From contig NZ_AP024904.1 in NCBI RefSeq assembly GCF_024347095.1, positions 62,001 through 126,000 of the forward strand: a stretch of 64,000 nt of DNA, read 5' to 3'. Shown here piece by piece: positions 36,098 to 43,676 of this stretch (within the stretch, counting starts at the first letter, position 1; every line of letters begins with the position of its first letter). The position numbers were made by a program, and so were the translations under genes. The DNA comes from Vibrio rhizosphaerae (GTDB taxonomy: Bacteria; Pseudomonadota; Gammaproteobacteria; Enterobacterales; Vibrionaceae). Below the pieces are notes generated by a model. It saw only the letters and a list, made by a program, of their open reading frames with translations, was not told the origin of the DNA and made no database searches.

Positions 36098-37302
36098 AAA
36101 AGAACCGCGTCGCATTTTACCTTTGAGTCGTGCTAAAACGATGATAAACGGTGTTTTTTGCTGAGTGCTTCTTTTATGCTAGCGCTATTCATCCACAACG
36201 AGCCTCAATATTGCGATTATGAAAACATCCCTCGACCATCTGCCTGAATATAAACAGCGTGAGCTGGCGGACATCTCAATGATTCTGCGCGATACACTGG
36301 AAGATTATCTGCAAAGTAAGCAGGGCAGTAAGCGTGAGTTCCGCATTCTGAAAATTATTCTGTTCGGCAGCCATGCCAAAGGCAGTTGGGTCAAGGATCC
36401 GGTCAATGGTTATATCAGCGATTACGATATTCTGGTGATCGTTAATAAAGCCGCCTTGGTGGAGGATTATGTGGTCTGGCAGCCGGCTGAAGAGCAAATT
36501 GATCGTAAAGTGAAATCGGCCCCGTTGGGTTTGATTATCCACGATTTAAAGGAAGTGAACGAACGCTTGCAACAGGGTCACTATTTCTTTAAAGATATTC
36601 GCGAAGAGGGCATTGAACTGTTTGCCGCGACGCCGAAACCGTTGGCAATGCCGGGGGATTTGACTGAGGAAGAGCTGCGAGAGATAGCCCGTAAGCATTA
36701 TGAGCAGTGGTTCAGTAGCGCTTCCCATTCACTGAAGAAATTTTATTTTTCCTTGAAGGAGCTGACTTTGAATGAAGCTTCTTTCGATCTTCATCAGGCA
36801 ACAGAACGTCTTTTGGCCTGTACACTACTCACTTGTACCAACTACTTGCCGAAGTCTCACAATATCGAGAAACTCGGTAATCTGTGCGCACAGATTGATC
36901 CGGCCTTTGCTGAGATTTTCCCGATGGACAACAAATTTCACCGCCGTAGTTTCCGGCGTCTGCAACGGGCGTATATTGATGCGCGTTATTCAGCGCACTA
37001 CGAAATCACCGAAGAAGAGTTGAATTATTTGGTGGCAGAGGTGCAGCGGTTGCAGGCGTTAACCGAACAGGTTTGTCGGGGGAGGATGGGGGATTGAGTG
37101 TTGTATTTTGGTTCTCTTAGCCATCGGCTCTCAGGTTTGACGCACAATCAGCGTCAGTGATTTCAGAGGCATTGGTGTTCTGTGCGCCAGTTACTCTTGC
37201 CAAGATGCAAGAGTAACCAGAAAATCTTTTTTGTTTGGCTTGGTCACACGCGTTCCAGAACCGGCTTTTACGGGCGTCCTGCCCGGAAAAGCCTAACCAT
37301 TC
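36089..37302 (+). repeat. Duplicated block, right copy
   Basis: Matches 30484-31697. It covers 130 bp of upstream DNA, the second HEPN-MNT gene and the first 185 bp of structured repeat E. The two copies bracket a 4.4-kb segment with the hydrolase, HipBA, GNAT pair and bacteriocin remnant, and as direct repeats could recombine to delete it. Confidence 0.9.
36219..37097 (+). CDS. HEPN domain fused to minimal nucleotidyltransferase, copy 2
   Basis: 292 residues with the same MNT site (GS 50-51, D68, D70) and R256-x3-H260 as copy 1. Seven scattered differences occur outside residues 165-190, but inside that window only 9 of 26 residues agree (FSSASHSLKKFYFSLKELTL against IENAADSIKVFHYTFHESML). 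This patch is the linker and first helices of the HEPN domain. The pattern suggests gene conversion from a third homologue or selection for a different partner specificity. Confidence 0.85.
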   Translation: MKTSLDHLPEYKQRELADISMILRDTLEDYLQSKQGSKREFRILKIILFGSHAKGSWVKDPVNGYISDYDILVIVNKAALVEDYVVWQPAEEQIDRKVKSAPLGLIIHDLKEVNERLQQGHYFFKDIREEGIELFAATPKPLAMPGDLTEEELREIARKHYEQWFSSASHSLKKFYFSLKELTLNEASFDLHQATERLLACTLLTCTNYLPKSHNIEKLGNLCAQIDPAFAEIFPMDNKFHRRSFRRLQRAYIDARYSAHYEITEEELNYLVAEVQRLQALTEQVCRGRMGD

Positions 37303-37565
37303 ATCCTTGAATGGTTTTCTTGGTTGGGTGGTTGATTTGAATAAAGTGAAACATTGAATCAACGAAGCTCAACTGATCGATGTGCTCAGGGTAAAATTCA
37401 TGGATGAATTTTAAGCTTTTCGTGAGCAGGAGCGAATAAAAGCGACCCTGATTACGCGCACCGAACTCAAAAAGATGCTTTTGGTTCCTTTTGACATCCA
37501 TCAAAAGGAACTGGGGCGCAGTCGGAGGTGGTAATGAGATCGGAGAAAGTCATTGCGCACCAAAC
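37118..37565 (+). repeat. Structured 450-bp repeat, copy E (mosaic)
   Basis: 448 bp. H2 is of the GTTAC type and fully paired (GTTACTCTTGC/GCAAGAGTAAC), while H5 and H6 are of type 2 (TAAAATTC and GTTCCTTTTGA arms). Its last 60 bp match copy B rather than C. It is therefore a mosaic of the other copies. Confidence 0.93.
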
Positions 37566-37590
37566 ACCTGCATCACAAGTTTTATCTTCC

Positions 37591-37716
37591 TAGCCTCCGG
37601 CTCTCAGATTTGACGCACAATTGCGTTCCTCAATTTCAGAAACTATGGTGCCCAGTGCGCCAGTTACTCTTGCCAAGATGCAAGAGTAACCAGAAAATCT
37701 TTTTTGTTGGGCTTTG
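37591..37716 (+). repeat. Structured repeat, copy F (5' fragment)
   Basis: About 126 bp covering H1 and H2, separated from copy E by the same 25-bp spacer found between B and C. It fades just before GGGCGTTAGC at 37717-37726, where the methyltransferase segment begins. Confidence 0.85.
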
Positions 37717-37719
37717 GGC

Positions 37720-38474
37720 GTTAGCTTCTTAACTCACATGACTTGTTCGTTGAGTTAACCAAGCGGACCAAAATAAGCTGGAAAAAAACTGCTCAGCTTC
37801 AATGAACCCCGATTCTTCAAGAAGCTTGACTGCTGCTTCATTTGACATAATAGGATCTGCGCCTTTAAGTATTTTCGCCTGCTTACTTTCAACTTCTTCC
37901 GGTGAAGCTCCATTTATTCGCCAAAGCTCTCCCCAAGCTTTTAAAAATTGGGGCTTGCTTGCATATGGAAAACGATTTCCAGCCATAATAAAAGGGGCTT
38001 TTGGCTTAAGTTTTGCTGCTATATCACTGAGAATCTTTTTCTTTTCATTTATACCGTTTAGGTGGTGTATTACTCCGATTAACATAGCCGCATCAAATTT
38101 TTCAATGGTTTCTAGTTCTCTTAAATAGCCCAAATGAAATCTCGTTCTGCTAGTTAGCCCCGCTTTTTCTACTGCATCTATAGAAAGTTGTAACATTGAT
38201 TCAGAAGGATCTACTGCAGTAAACTTCCATTTTGCCCCTAATTTAGATGCGGCTATAATTTCTTGGGCAGTACCTCCTGCACCAACGACGAGAATATTTG
38301 CATCGTTTTCAGCGCCGATAATTGCAGAGAGTAGGCACGCGGACAGGTCGTGACATGCGTCATAACCCGCCAATCCTATTCGGCTTTGAACTGCGTATTC
38401 ACTTGCTCGCTCGTTATCAAATTTTCTTGCTGACTCGGTCATATGATGAACATCCTTGGTTTAATGAAGCTAAC
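37720..38474. repeat. Inverted GTTAGCTTC/GAAGCTAAC ends around the methyltransferase gene
   Basis: GTTAGCTTC (37720-37728) and GAAGCTAAC (38466-38474) are exact inverted repeats that bracket the gene with almost no spare DNA. They resemble the GTTRRRY / RYYYAAC core sites at the edges of integron cassettes, but the rest of an attC hairpin is not visible to the right. Confidence 0.5.
37729..38442 (-). CDS. Class I SAM-dependent methyltransferase
   Basis: A 237-residue methyltransferase with the SAM loop ILVVGAGGTAQE (about 49-60), acidic ribose contact AVDPSE, and motif FDAAMLIGVIHHL. The fold is of the UbiE/small-molecule type; the substrate is unknown. It has no operon partner and is read against the direction of the neighbouring repeats. 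Flanking inverted GTTAGCTTC ends suggest that it came as a cassette. Confidence 0.82.
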   Translation of the reverse strand: MTESARKFDNERASEYAVQSRIGLAGYDACHDLSACLLSAIIGAENDANILVVGAGGTAQEIIAASKLGAKWKFTAVDPSESMLQLSIDAVEKAGLTSRTRFHLGYLRELETIEKFDAAMLIGVIHHLNGINEKKKILSDIAAKLKPKAPFIMAGNRFPYASKPQFLKAWGELWRINGASPEEVESKQAKILKGADPIMSNEAAVKLLEESGFIEAEQFFSSLFWSAWLTQRTSHVS

Positions 38475-38672
38475 GTCTAATTTAATGGTACATAAACACC
38501 ACGATTACAAAAAATAAGCGACTTACAACACCAAGAGTACCAGATGTTATATTCATCCATTGAAATTTCTTTCAAACCCTCCCCGTATCAAAGAAGAATT
38601 TACAATCTTTCAGGCCAATTTGGGCCTTAATCTTCATCCATACCTTGTTGAAGGTATAAGGGAGTCCATATA

Positions 38673-39719
38673 TTAAACAGCAACATGGCCTAATTGACCC
38701 AAATAGTTAATTCGGCTCGATATCCATTCAGCTATTTTCTCTACGTGTTCTTGCGGCATAAAACTATGACGGTAGATATCAAGAATGGCATCTTGCTTGG
38801 CACACAAATCTTTAATCATTTTGGTCGCCAGCTTAGGGTTGAGGCCAATATTTTGTGCGAAGATGAGAAAGTCATAGCCGGTGTAGGTACAATGTGACTG
38901 ATAGCCACTGGTATTGCCATTATCGCCTTCTTCACTAGCGAGCAGAGGTAATGCTAATGGGTTCTCGTTTGCGATGTAGCCTGGATAAGGTGCTATAGAT
39001 ACGTAATCATAGATTGGCGCTAGCCGAATGGCCTCTTGTTCCGGTAGCAGCACACCCATATTTCTAAGGTGCAGGTCATTATTCCCGAGAAAGTAGGCTA
39101 CGAGTATTCGGTTAAATAACTCTTTCTTAAAGTTTAAGCTGCTGTCTACTTTATTCATTAAGAACTTACAGGCTTGCTCGTAGCTAACGTATCTCTCAGT
39201 ATCGCCTTTTGTCTTCCCGTACTTGTCACGCACGTCCATTGCGGCATCCAATTGCTCTTGATGAATCGCTTCTTCACCTGCTTTTAAGCGGTCATAGCGC
39301 CTAATAATAAATGCGAGTTCACCTGCTTCATTCTGATCATGAAATCGAACTAATCCAAATGGAGGAGTGTCGAAACCGAGGAATTTCATGACTAACATTG
39401 TCGCGTGCTCGTTTTCGGCAAGATGAGGAAATTCTTCTGGTGAGGGCTTGAGAATAAATAGCGCTTTATCCGCTACTACCCCTAGCTGATTATCTTCATT
39501 GATCGCAAGAGAAAGCTTTGGCTGATAACCGGAAATACTCATGCCTTTTTGTTTCTTTGGCAACTCATTAACAAACTCAGCACGCGAAAAAGGTAATTGA
39601 ATCTGGAATCTATTCGAACCTAGTAGGGTTTTGATTTCCCCTTTTTTGTACTCGACTTGTTCTCTATTTTGTTCATTGAGCTCATCGAGGCTAATAAGGC
39701 TTCTATTGCTCGGATACAT
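38673..39719 (-). CDS. hipT: HipT-type kinase toxin of a three-gene HipBST module
   Basis: A 348-residue HipA-like kinase that lacks the N-terminal subdomain. It carries the SIS motif (S61-I62-S63-G64) in the glycine-rich loop, catalytic NNDLHLRN (213-220) and metal-binding D238 in IYDYVS. In E. coli O127 HipT phosphorylates TrpS and the SIS serines are autophosphorylation sites. The missing N-terminal subdomain is encoded separately just upstream as HipS, overlapping by 17 bp. Confidence 0.87.
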   Translation of the reverse strand: MYPSNRSLISLDELNEQNREQVEYKKGEIKTLLGSNRFQIQLPFSRAEFVNELPKKQKGMSISGYQPKLSLAINEDNQLGVVADKALFILKPSPEEFPHLAENEHATMLVMKFLGFDTPPFGLVRFHDQNEAGELAFIIRRYDRLKAGEEAIHQEQLDAAMDVRDKYGKTKGDTERYVSYEQACKFLMNKVDSSLNFKKELFNRILVAYFLGNNDLHLRNMGVLLPEQEAIRLAPIYDYVSIAPYPGYIANENPLALPLLASEEGDNGNTSGYQSHCTYTGYDFLIFAQNIGLNPKLATKMIKDLCAKQDAILDIYRHSFMPQEHVEKIAEWISSRINYLGQLGHVAV

Positions 39720-40029
39720 GGTCTTCTAATCTCAACAGTTGGACAGCACCAAGTAAATTTTTGCCGTTGGACAAAAGCATACCTAGCGGATCGTTCTCAT
39801 CAATTTTTTGTAGTTCTGAGTAGCGCTTCTTCAGCCATCCTTCGGGTGCAAGACTCTGGAAAAAAGGGTGTAGCGCTTTACTCTCAAATGGCCCATCTTC
39901 TAGGGGCATACTCAGCGATAAGCTACGACCTTTGTAGCTAGGTTCGTATTCGAATGTAAAGCCTTGTTCATTTTGAGACAAAACACCGCAAAACTTTCCG
40001 TACAAAAGAACTTTTACTTTTCGATCCAT
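39703..40029 (-). CDS. hipS: HipS-type protein (separate HipA N-terminal subdomain)
   Basis: 108 residues equal to the N-subdomain 1 of HipA: VKVLLYGKFCGVLSQNEQG, LSLSMPLEDGPF and FFQSLAPEGWLKKRY. In the HipBST system this small protein, not HipB, is the antitoxin that neutralises HipT. It overlaps hipB by 16 bp and hipT by 17 bp, so translation is coupled. Confidence 0.85.
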   Translation of the reverse strand: MDRKVKVLLYGKFCGVLSQNEQGFTFEYEPSYKGRSLSLSMPLEDGPFESKALHPFFQSLAPEGWLKKRYSELQKIDENDPLGMLLSNGKNLLGAVQLLRLEDHVSEQ

Positions 40030-40334
40030 ATTTTCATTCCGAGTTCGTTAGCAACGGTTAAAAAGTTCTCTAGTGAAGTCTTACTTGGGTCTTTAAGCAT
40101 TCGTTTTATCGTTGATCTAGAAATATCCGTCTGCAATTCAAGGTCTTCTAATGAGATAGCTTTCTTTCGTGACTGCATATCATCAATCAGAGTGTCCGTC
40201 TCGTAAATTGAGTAACTTGAAATAGGGCGGTTGCTTGAGGCTTCAACATTGCTAAGCATTGCTTCGAAAACTTCGTGAATTTCGGACTCAAGTTTACTTG
40301 TAAGATTTCGAAGTTGTAGCACTTTAGGATTCAT
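40014..40334 (-). CDS. hipB: HipB-type DNA-binding protein of the HipBST module
   Basis: 106 residues. The C-terminal half is an XRE helix-turn-helix (ISLEDLELQTDISRSTIKRMLKD) and the N-terminal half is a helical extension. It is the first gene of the overlapping hipB-hipS-hipT operon and should autoregulate it through the inverted sites upstream. It is not similar to the HipB at 34073. Confidence 0.83.
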   Translation of the reverse strand: MNPKVLQLRNLTSKLESEIHEVFEAMLSNVEASSNRPISSYSIYETDTLIDDMQSRKKAISLEDLELQTDISRSTIKRMLKDPSKTSLENFLTVANELGMKIWIEK

Positions 40335-40352
40335 ATTGTTGCCTCTGATGTA

Positions 40353-40473
40353 TCAAATATGAGCCGTATATCGATTTTGTGTAAATATAAGCTCAAAAAT
40401 AGGCCTTGTAAACCATTGATATGTCATTTTTGACCTTTATACAGTTTTTGGGATTGTAATGGCTCATATTTGA
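40353..40473. promoter_or_regulatory. Widely spaced inverted operator pair upstream of hipBST
   Basis: TCAAATATGAGCC (40353-40365) and GGCTCATATTTGA (40461-40473) are perfect 13-bp inverted repeats with a 95-bp gap. The first lies 18 bp upstream of the hipB start. A looping repressor site is likely. The rest of 40335-40535 holds no gene. Confidence 0.6.
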
Positions 40474-40535
40474 ACTTCTAATGCGATTCAATTTGAAAAA
40501 TTGGAAATTTTATCATCGAGGTATGTGCGTCTACC

Positions 40536-40603
40536 CTGAAAAAGCATCCGGGGGCGCTTTCAGAGATGCCATTGAAGTTGGGGAAAGTCATTGCGTCCCA
40601 AAC
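40536..40603 (+). repeat. Structured repeat, copy G (3' fragment)
   Basis: Only the end of the element: the right arm region of H6 (CTGAAAAAGCATCC), the GGGGGCGC arm of H7, and the conserved end GAAAGTCATTGCGTCCCAAAC. It marks the border between the TA island and the lactate genes. Confidence 0.75.
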
Positions 40604-40656
40604 AACAGACTCACCGTTTATTTCCCCAACCCCGACATCATTCGCCCCCAGAAAAT

Positions 40657-41316
40657 CTACTCATCCACCACCACAATCACGATGAGCTCCCTTGGCCCGT
40701 GTGCGCCATAAGCCAGTGTCTGCTGGATATCCGCGGTTTTTGATGGGCCGGAGACTAAAACCACGTTGGTTGGCATCTGTTGGTGCCACTGCTGCGCGAT
40801 CATCAGCTCCGAGAAACTGTTAAACAGCGTTGATTGACGGATCACGGCTACGTGGCATGGTGGCACCAGTGATAACGTGCGTGGCTGATGGTTATCCGGC
40901 CAGAGCACCAGCGCACCGGTATCGGCAATTCCGGCTCGTGCATCGGTCAGCCCGACATCAATGGTGGTGAATAAATCATCTTTCCACTGTTCGATGGTTT
41001 GCTGATATTCGGTGATCAGGATGGTTGCCAGCCCTTGGTAAAAATCCTGATGCCATTGTCCGCCGGTGCCGATCGCCGCATGTTGCCAGCCACGTTCTGC
41101 GCATAATTGCTCAAGAGTTGCCGTCAGTTGCTGCCGCTCGATAGGGAATACCTGCGCATGGTTGGACTCTAATGCGCTCTGGAAATGGGTCAGCTTTTCC
41201 TCGCGACTGAAGTCGTTGGGATGGAAATGCCGGGCAAGTTCTGCCGAGCCATTTTCCAGCGGTGCGGGCTGGGCGGCCTTGAGCCGGTTGAAAATCTGCT
41301 GTCTGGCGTTGTTCAT
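40657..41316 (-). CDS. lutC: Lactate utilization protein LutC
   Basis: A 219-residue LUD-domain protein, third component of the LutABC L-lactate oxidation complex. Typical segments are GIADTGALVLWPDNHQPRTLSLVPPCHVAV and VLVSGPSKTADIQQTLAYGAHGPRELIVI. Its start overlaps the lutB stop by 4 bp. Confidence 0.93.
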   Translation of the reverse strand: MNNARQQIFNRLKAAQPAPLENGSAELARHFHPNDFSREEKLTHFQSALESNHAQVFPIERQQLTATLEQLCAERGWQHAAIGTGGQWHQDFYQGLATILITEYQQTIEQWKDDLFTTIDVGLTDARAGIADTGALVLWPDNHQPRTLSLVPPCHVAVIRQSTLFNSFSELMIAQQWHQQMPTNVVLVSGPSKTADIQQTLAYGAHGPRELIVIVVVDE

Positions 41317-42758
41317 GACGACTTACCTCCTTTCTGTGGCTGGTTGGCTCGTTCCTTCATCAATTGATGTAAGGTTTTGGCAGCCGGTTTCGGCGCGGTC
41401 CGGCATTGCGTCCACGGACCCAGTTTGGCCGGGATCAAATGGCGCATCTGTCCGGCAAGGCGAGTGCCGATTCGGTAAATGGTCGGGTGGGTCGCCGAAT
41501 ACGCAAAACTGCGCATTGCCAGTTTTTCGGTGGGTTTGTACGCCGACTTCTGGCCGCGCATGGCTTCAAGGCCGGGTTTCGGCGCGTGTTTTGCTTCACG
41601 ACGCAGGCGCAATAACATGTCGGGAATCGGAATCCGAACCGGGCAGACTTCGCCACAAGCACCGCACAAACTGGAGGCGGTGACCAGATCTTGGGTTGCT
41701 TCGAGCCCCATCAGATGCGGGGAAATAATTTTGCCAATCGGACCGGGATAAACCGTGCCGTAGGCATGGCCGCCAATGCGGGTGTAAACCGGACAGTGGT
41801 TCATACAGGCACCGCAGCGGATGCATTGCAGCGTTTTGCGTAGCTCTTCATCCCGATAGGCTTGGCTGCGCCCGTTGTCGAGCAGCACCAGATGGACTTC
41901 TTGCGGACCGTCTTTCTCACCGGCCTGACGGGGGGAGGTGATCATGTTGAAATAGGTCGTAATCGCCTGACCGGTAGCCGAGCGGGTCAGGGCACTGAAT
42001 AACGGTGGCACGTCGGTGAGAAATTCCACCACTTTTTCGATCCCGGTGATGGCGATATGGACGTTCGGCACGGTAGTGGACATTCGGCCGTTACCCTCAT
42101 TTTCCACCAGACACAGAGTGCCGGTTTCAGCGACCGCAAAATTGACACCGGATAAACCGATATCTGCAGTGCGGAACTTTTCCCGCAGCTCGGTACGCCC
42201 GGTCTGAATTAAGCGATCCACATCGAGAGTCGGCTGAAAACCGGAGAGGTTATCGCGGAACGTGTCACTGACTTCCTGCTTATTCTTGTGAATCGCGGGC
42301 ATGATGATATGTGAGGGCTTGTCACCATCGAGCTGAATGATGTACTCACCCATATCACTTTCCAGACAGGTCACGCCGTGCTTGGCCATTTCATGATTGA
42401 GTTCAATCTCTTCACTGACCATCGATTTACCCTTGACCATCAGTGACGCCTGATGCTGCGCAGCAATCCCGGCGATAATGGTATTGGCCTGTGCCGCATT
42501 GTCGGCCCAATGCACCTGAATACCGTTGTTCTGACAATTGGCTTCCAGTTGTTCCAAGAGTTGCGGCAGTTTACTCAGGCAGCGCTGACGAATCGCTTCC
42601 GCCAGATCCCGGGTCTGTTTTTCTTCCTGCGGGTCGGCAAAGGCGGCTTTGCGTTTATCTTTGAGGTAGTCCATCGCACCGCGAAAATTGGCGCGTAGCT
42701 GTGGGTCACCCAGTGCCGTTTTGGCCTGTGCATGAAATTGTTGCGGAGAGTCACTCAT
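41313..42758 (-). CDS. lutB: Lactate utilization iron-sulfur protein LutB
   Basis: A 481-residue protein with a LUD domain (about 70-290; GVNFAVAETGTLCLVENEGN) and two 4Fe-4S motifs (CIRCGACMNHCPVY and CGACGEVCPVRIP, about 313-375). It passes electrons from lactate oxidation toward the quinone pool. It overlaps lutA and lutC by 4 bp each. Confidence 0.95.
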   Translation of the reverse strand: MSDSPQQFHAQAKTALGDPQLRANFRGAMDYLKDKRKAAFADPQEEKQTRDLAEAIRQRCLSKLPQLLEQLEANCQNNGIQVHWADNAAQANTIIAGIAAQHQASLMVKGKSMVSEEIELNHEMAKHGVTCLESDMGEYIIQLDGDKPSHIIMPAIHKNKQEVSDTFRDNLSGFQPTLDVDRLIQTGRTELREKFRTADIGLSGVNFAVAETGTLCLVENEGNGRMSTTVPNVHIAITGIEKVVEFLTDVPPLFSALTRSATGQAITTYFNMITSPRQAGEKDGPQEVHLVLLDNGRSQAYRDEELRKTLQCIRCGACMNHCPVYTRIGGHAYGTVYPGPIGKIISPHLMGLEATQDLVTASSLCGACGEVCPVRIPIPDMLLRLRREAKHAPKPGLEAMRGQKSAYKPTEKLAMRSFAYSATHPTIYRIGTRLAGQMRHLIPAKLGPWTQCRTAPKPAAKTLHQLMKERANQPQKGGKSS

Positions 42759-43543
42759 GAGGATTGCTCCTGTGTCGGCTCAGTGGTGGTTCTTTCCAGT
42801 AAGAAGCTCGCCAGATGACGCCCCTGTAGCGTGGCCGGATCGCCTTGCTGATGCTGAAAATCCAGTGCGCCATTGATATTGAGCAGACAGCCCCAGTCGG
42901 CACTGACCAGATGATCGGCTTGGGTGGCTTTGATGTGACGGGTTTTATCTTCCACCATCGCTTGAGAAATGTTCGGATGACGCACAGAGAATGTCCCGCC
43001 GAAGCCACAACATTCGCTTTCGTAGTCTTGGATTTTCAGCTCAACATGCTCAAGCTGGTTGAGCAGTTGGGTGGCGGTGACATGGACATTCATCTCTCGC
43101 CGGGCGGCACAGGAGGTGTGCATCACCACGGAGGTTGCCGGGCCGTGATCCTGCAACTTGACGCGACAGACATGCACCAGAAACTCGGTGAATTCAAACA
43201 CCCGGTCACAAAAGCGATTGACCATACTTTCCTGTTCGCTGCCTGCAAACAGGCGACGATAATGGTGATGCATCATGCCTCCGCAAGAGCCGGAGAGCAC
43301 AATCACCGGATAAGGTTCGGGAAACAGTGCGATTTGACTCAGCGCTACGGATTGCGCTTCATCATCATAGCCGGAAGAATAGGCCGGTTGGCCACAACAG
43401 GTCTGTTTTGCAACATAAATCACCTCGATGTTTTGCTGCTTAAGCAGGGTGATGGCATCGAGGCCCGCATTGGGGTCGAACAGATCCACCAGACAAGTCG
43501 CGTAGAAATAGACTTTGTCTGGTTTCGCTGGGTAAATTCTCAT
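42755..43543 (-). CDS. lutA: Lactate utilization Fe-S protein LutA
   Basis: About 262 residues with two cysteine-rich CCG domains (TCCGQPAYSSGY and ECCGFGGTFSVRHP), as in heterodisulfide-reductase-like subunits. The ATG at 43543 is chosen because GGAG stands 8 bases before it; an upstream ATG adds seven residues that do not fit the family start MRIYPAKPDKVYFYATCLVD. First gene of lutABC, 134 bp after the permease gene. Confidence 0.94.
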   Translation of the reverse strand: MRIYPAKPDKVYFYATCLVDLFDPNAGLDAITLLKQQNIEVIYVAKQTCCGQPAYSSGYDDEAQSVALSQIALFPEPYPVIVLSGSCGGMMHHHYRRLFAGSEQESMVNRFCDRVFEFTEFLVHVCRVKLQDHGPATSVVMHTSCAARREMNVHVTATQLLNQLEHVELKIQDYESECCGFGGTFSVRHPNISQAMVEDKTRHIKATQADHLVSADWGCLLNINGALDFQHQQGDPATLQGRHLASFLLERTTTEPTQEQSS

Positions 43544-43574
43544 AAGGTTCTCCAGTGAATGCATGAGTAAATAA

Positions 43575-43637
43575 GGCCATCACCCTCAAAGAAACACGAC
43601 GTTGGGGGAGTGTCGGTTGGGAAGAAGAGTGATGGCC
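43575..43637 (-). promoter_or_regulatory. Inverted repeat between lldP and lutA
   Basis: GGCCATCA (43575-43582) with CTC, and GAG with TGATGGCC (43627-43637), form an 11-bp stem with a two-base bulge around a 39-nt loop. It could be a partial terminator, an RNA-processing site or an operator lowering lutABC relative to the permease. Confidence 0.4.
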
Positions 43638-43676
43638 AATGGGTAATTTTTATCGTTAACTGTCCGTCAGTTTGTT

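Noticed and set aside
41066..41683. 205-residue plus-strand ORF over lutB/lutC
   Set aside because: It is the antisense shadow of two well-supported genes and has no domain character.
42845..43558. 237-residue plus-strand ORF over lutA
   Set aside because: Antisense shadow of lutA; no recognisable domain.
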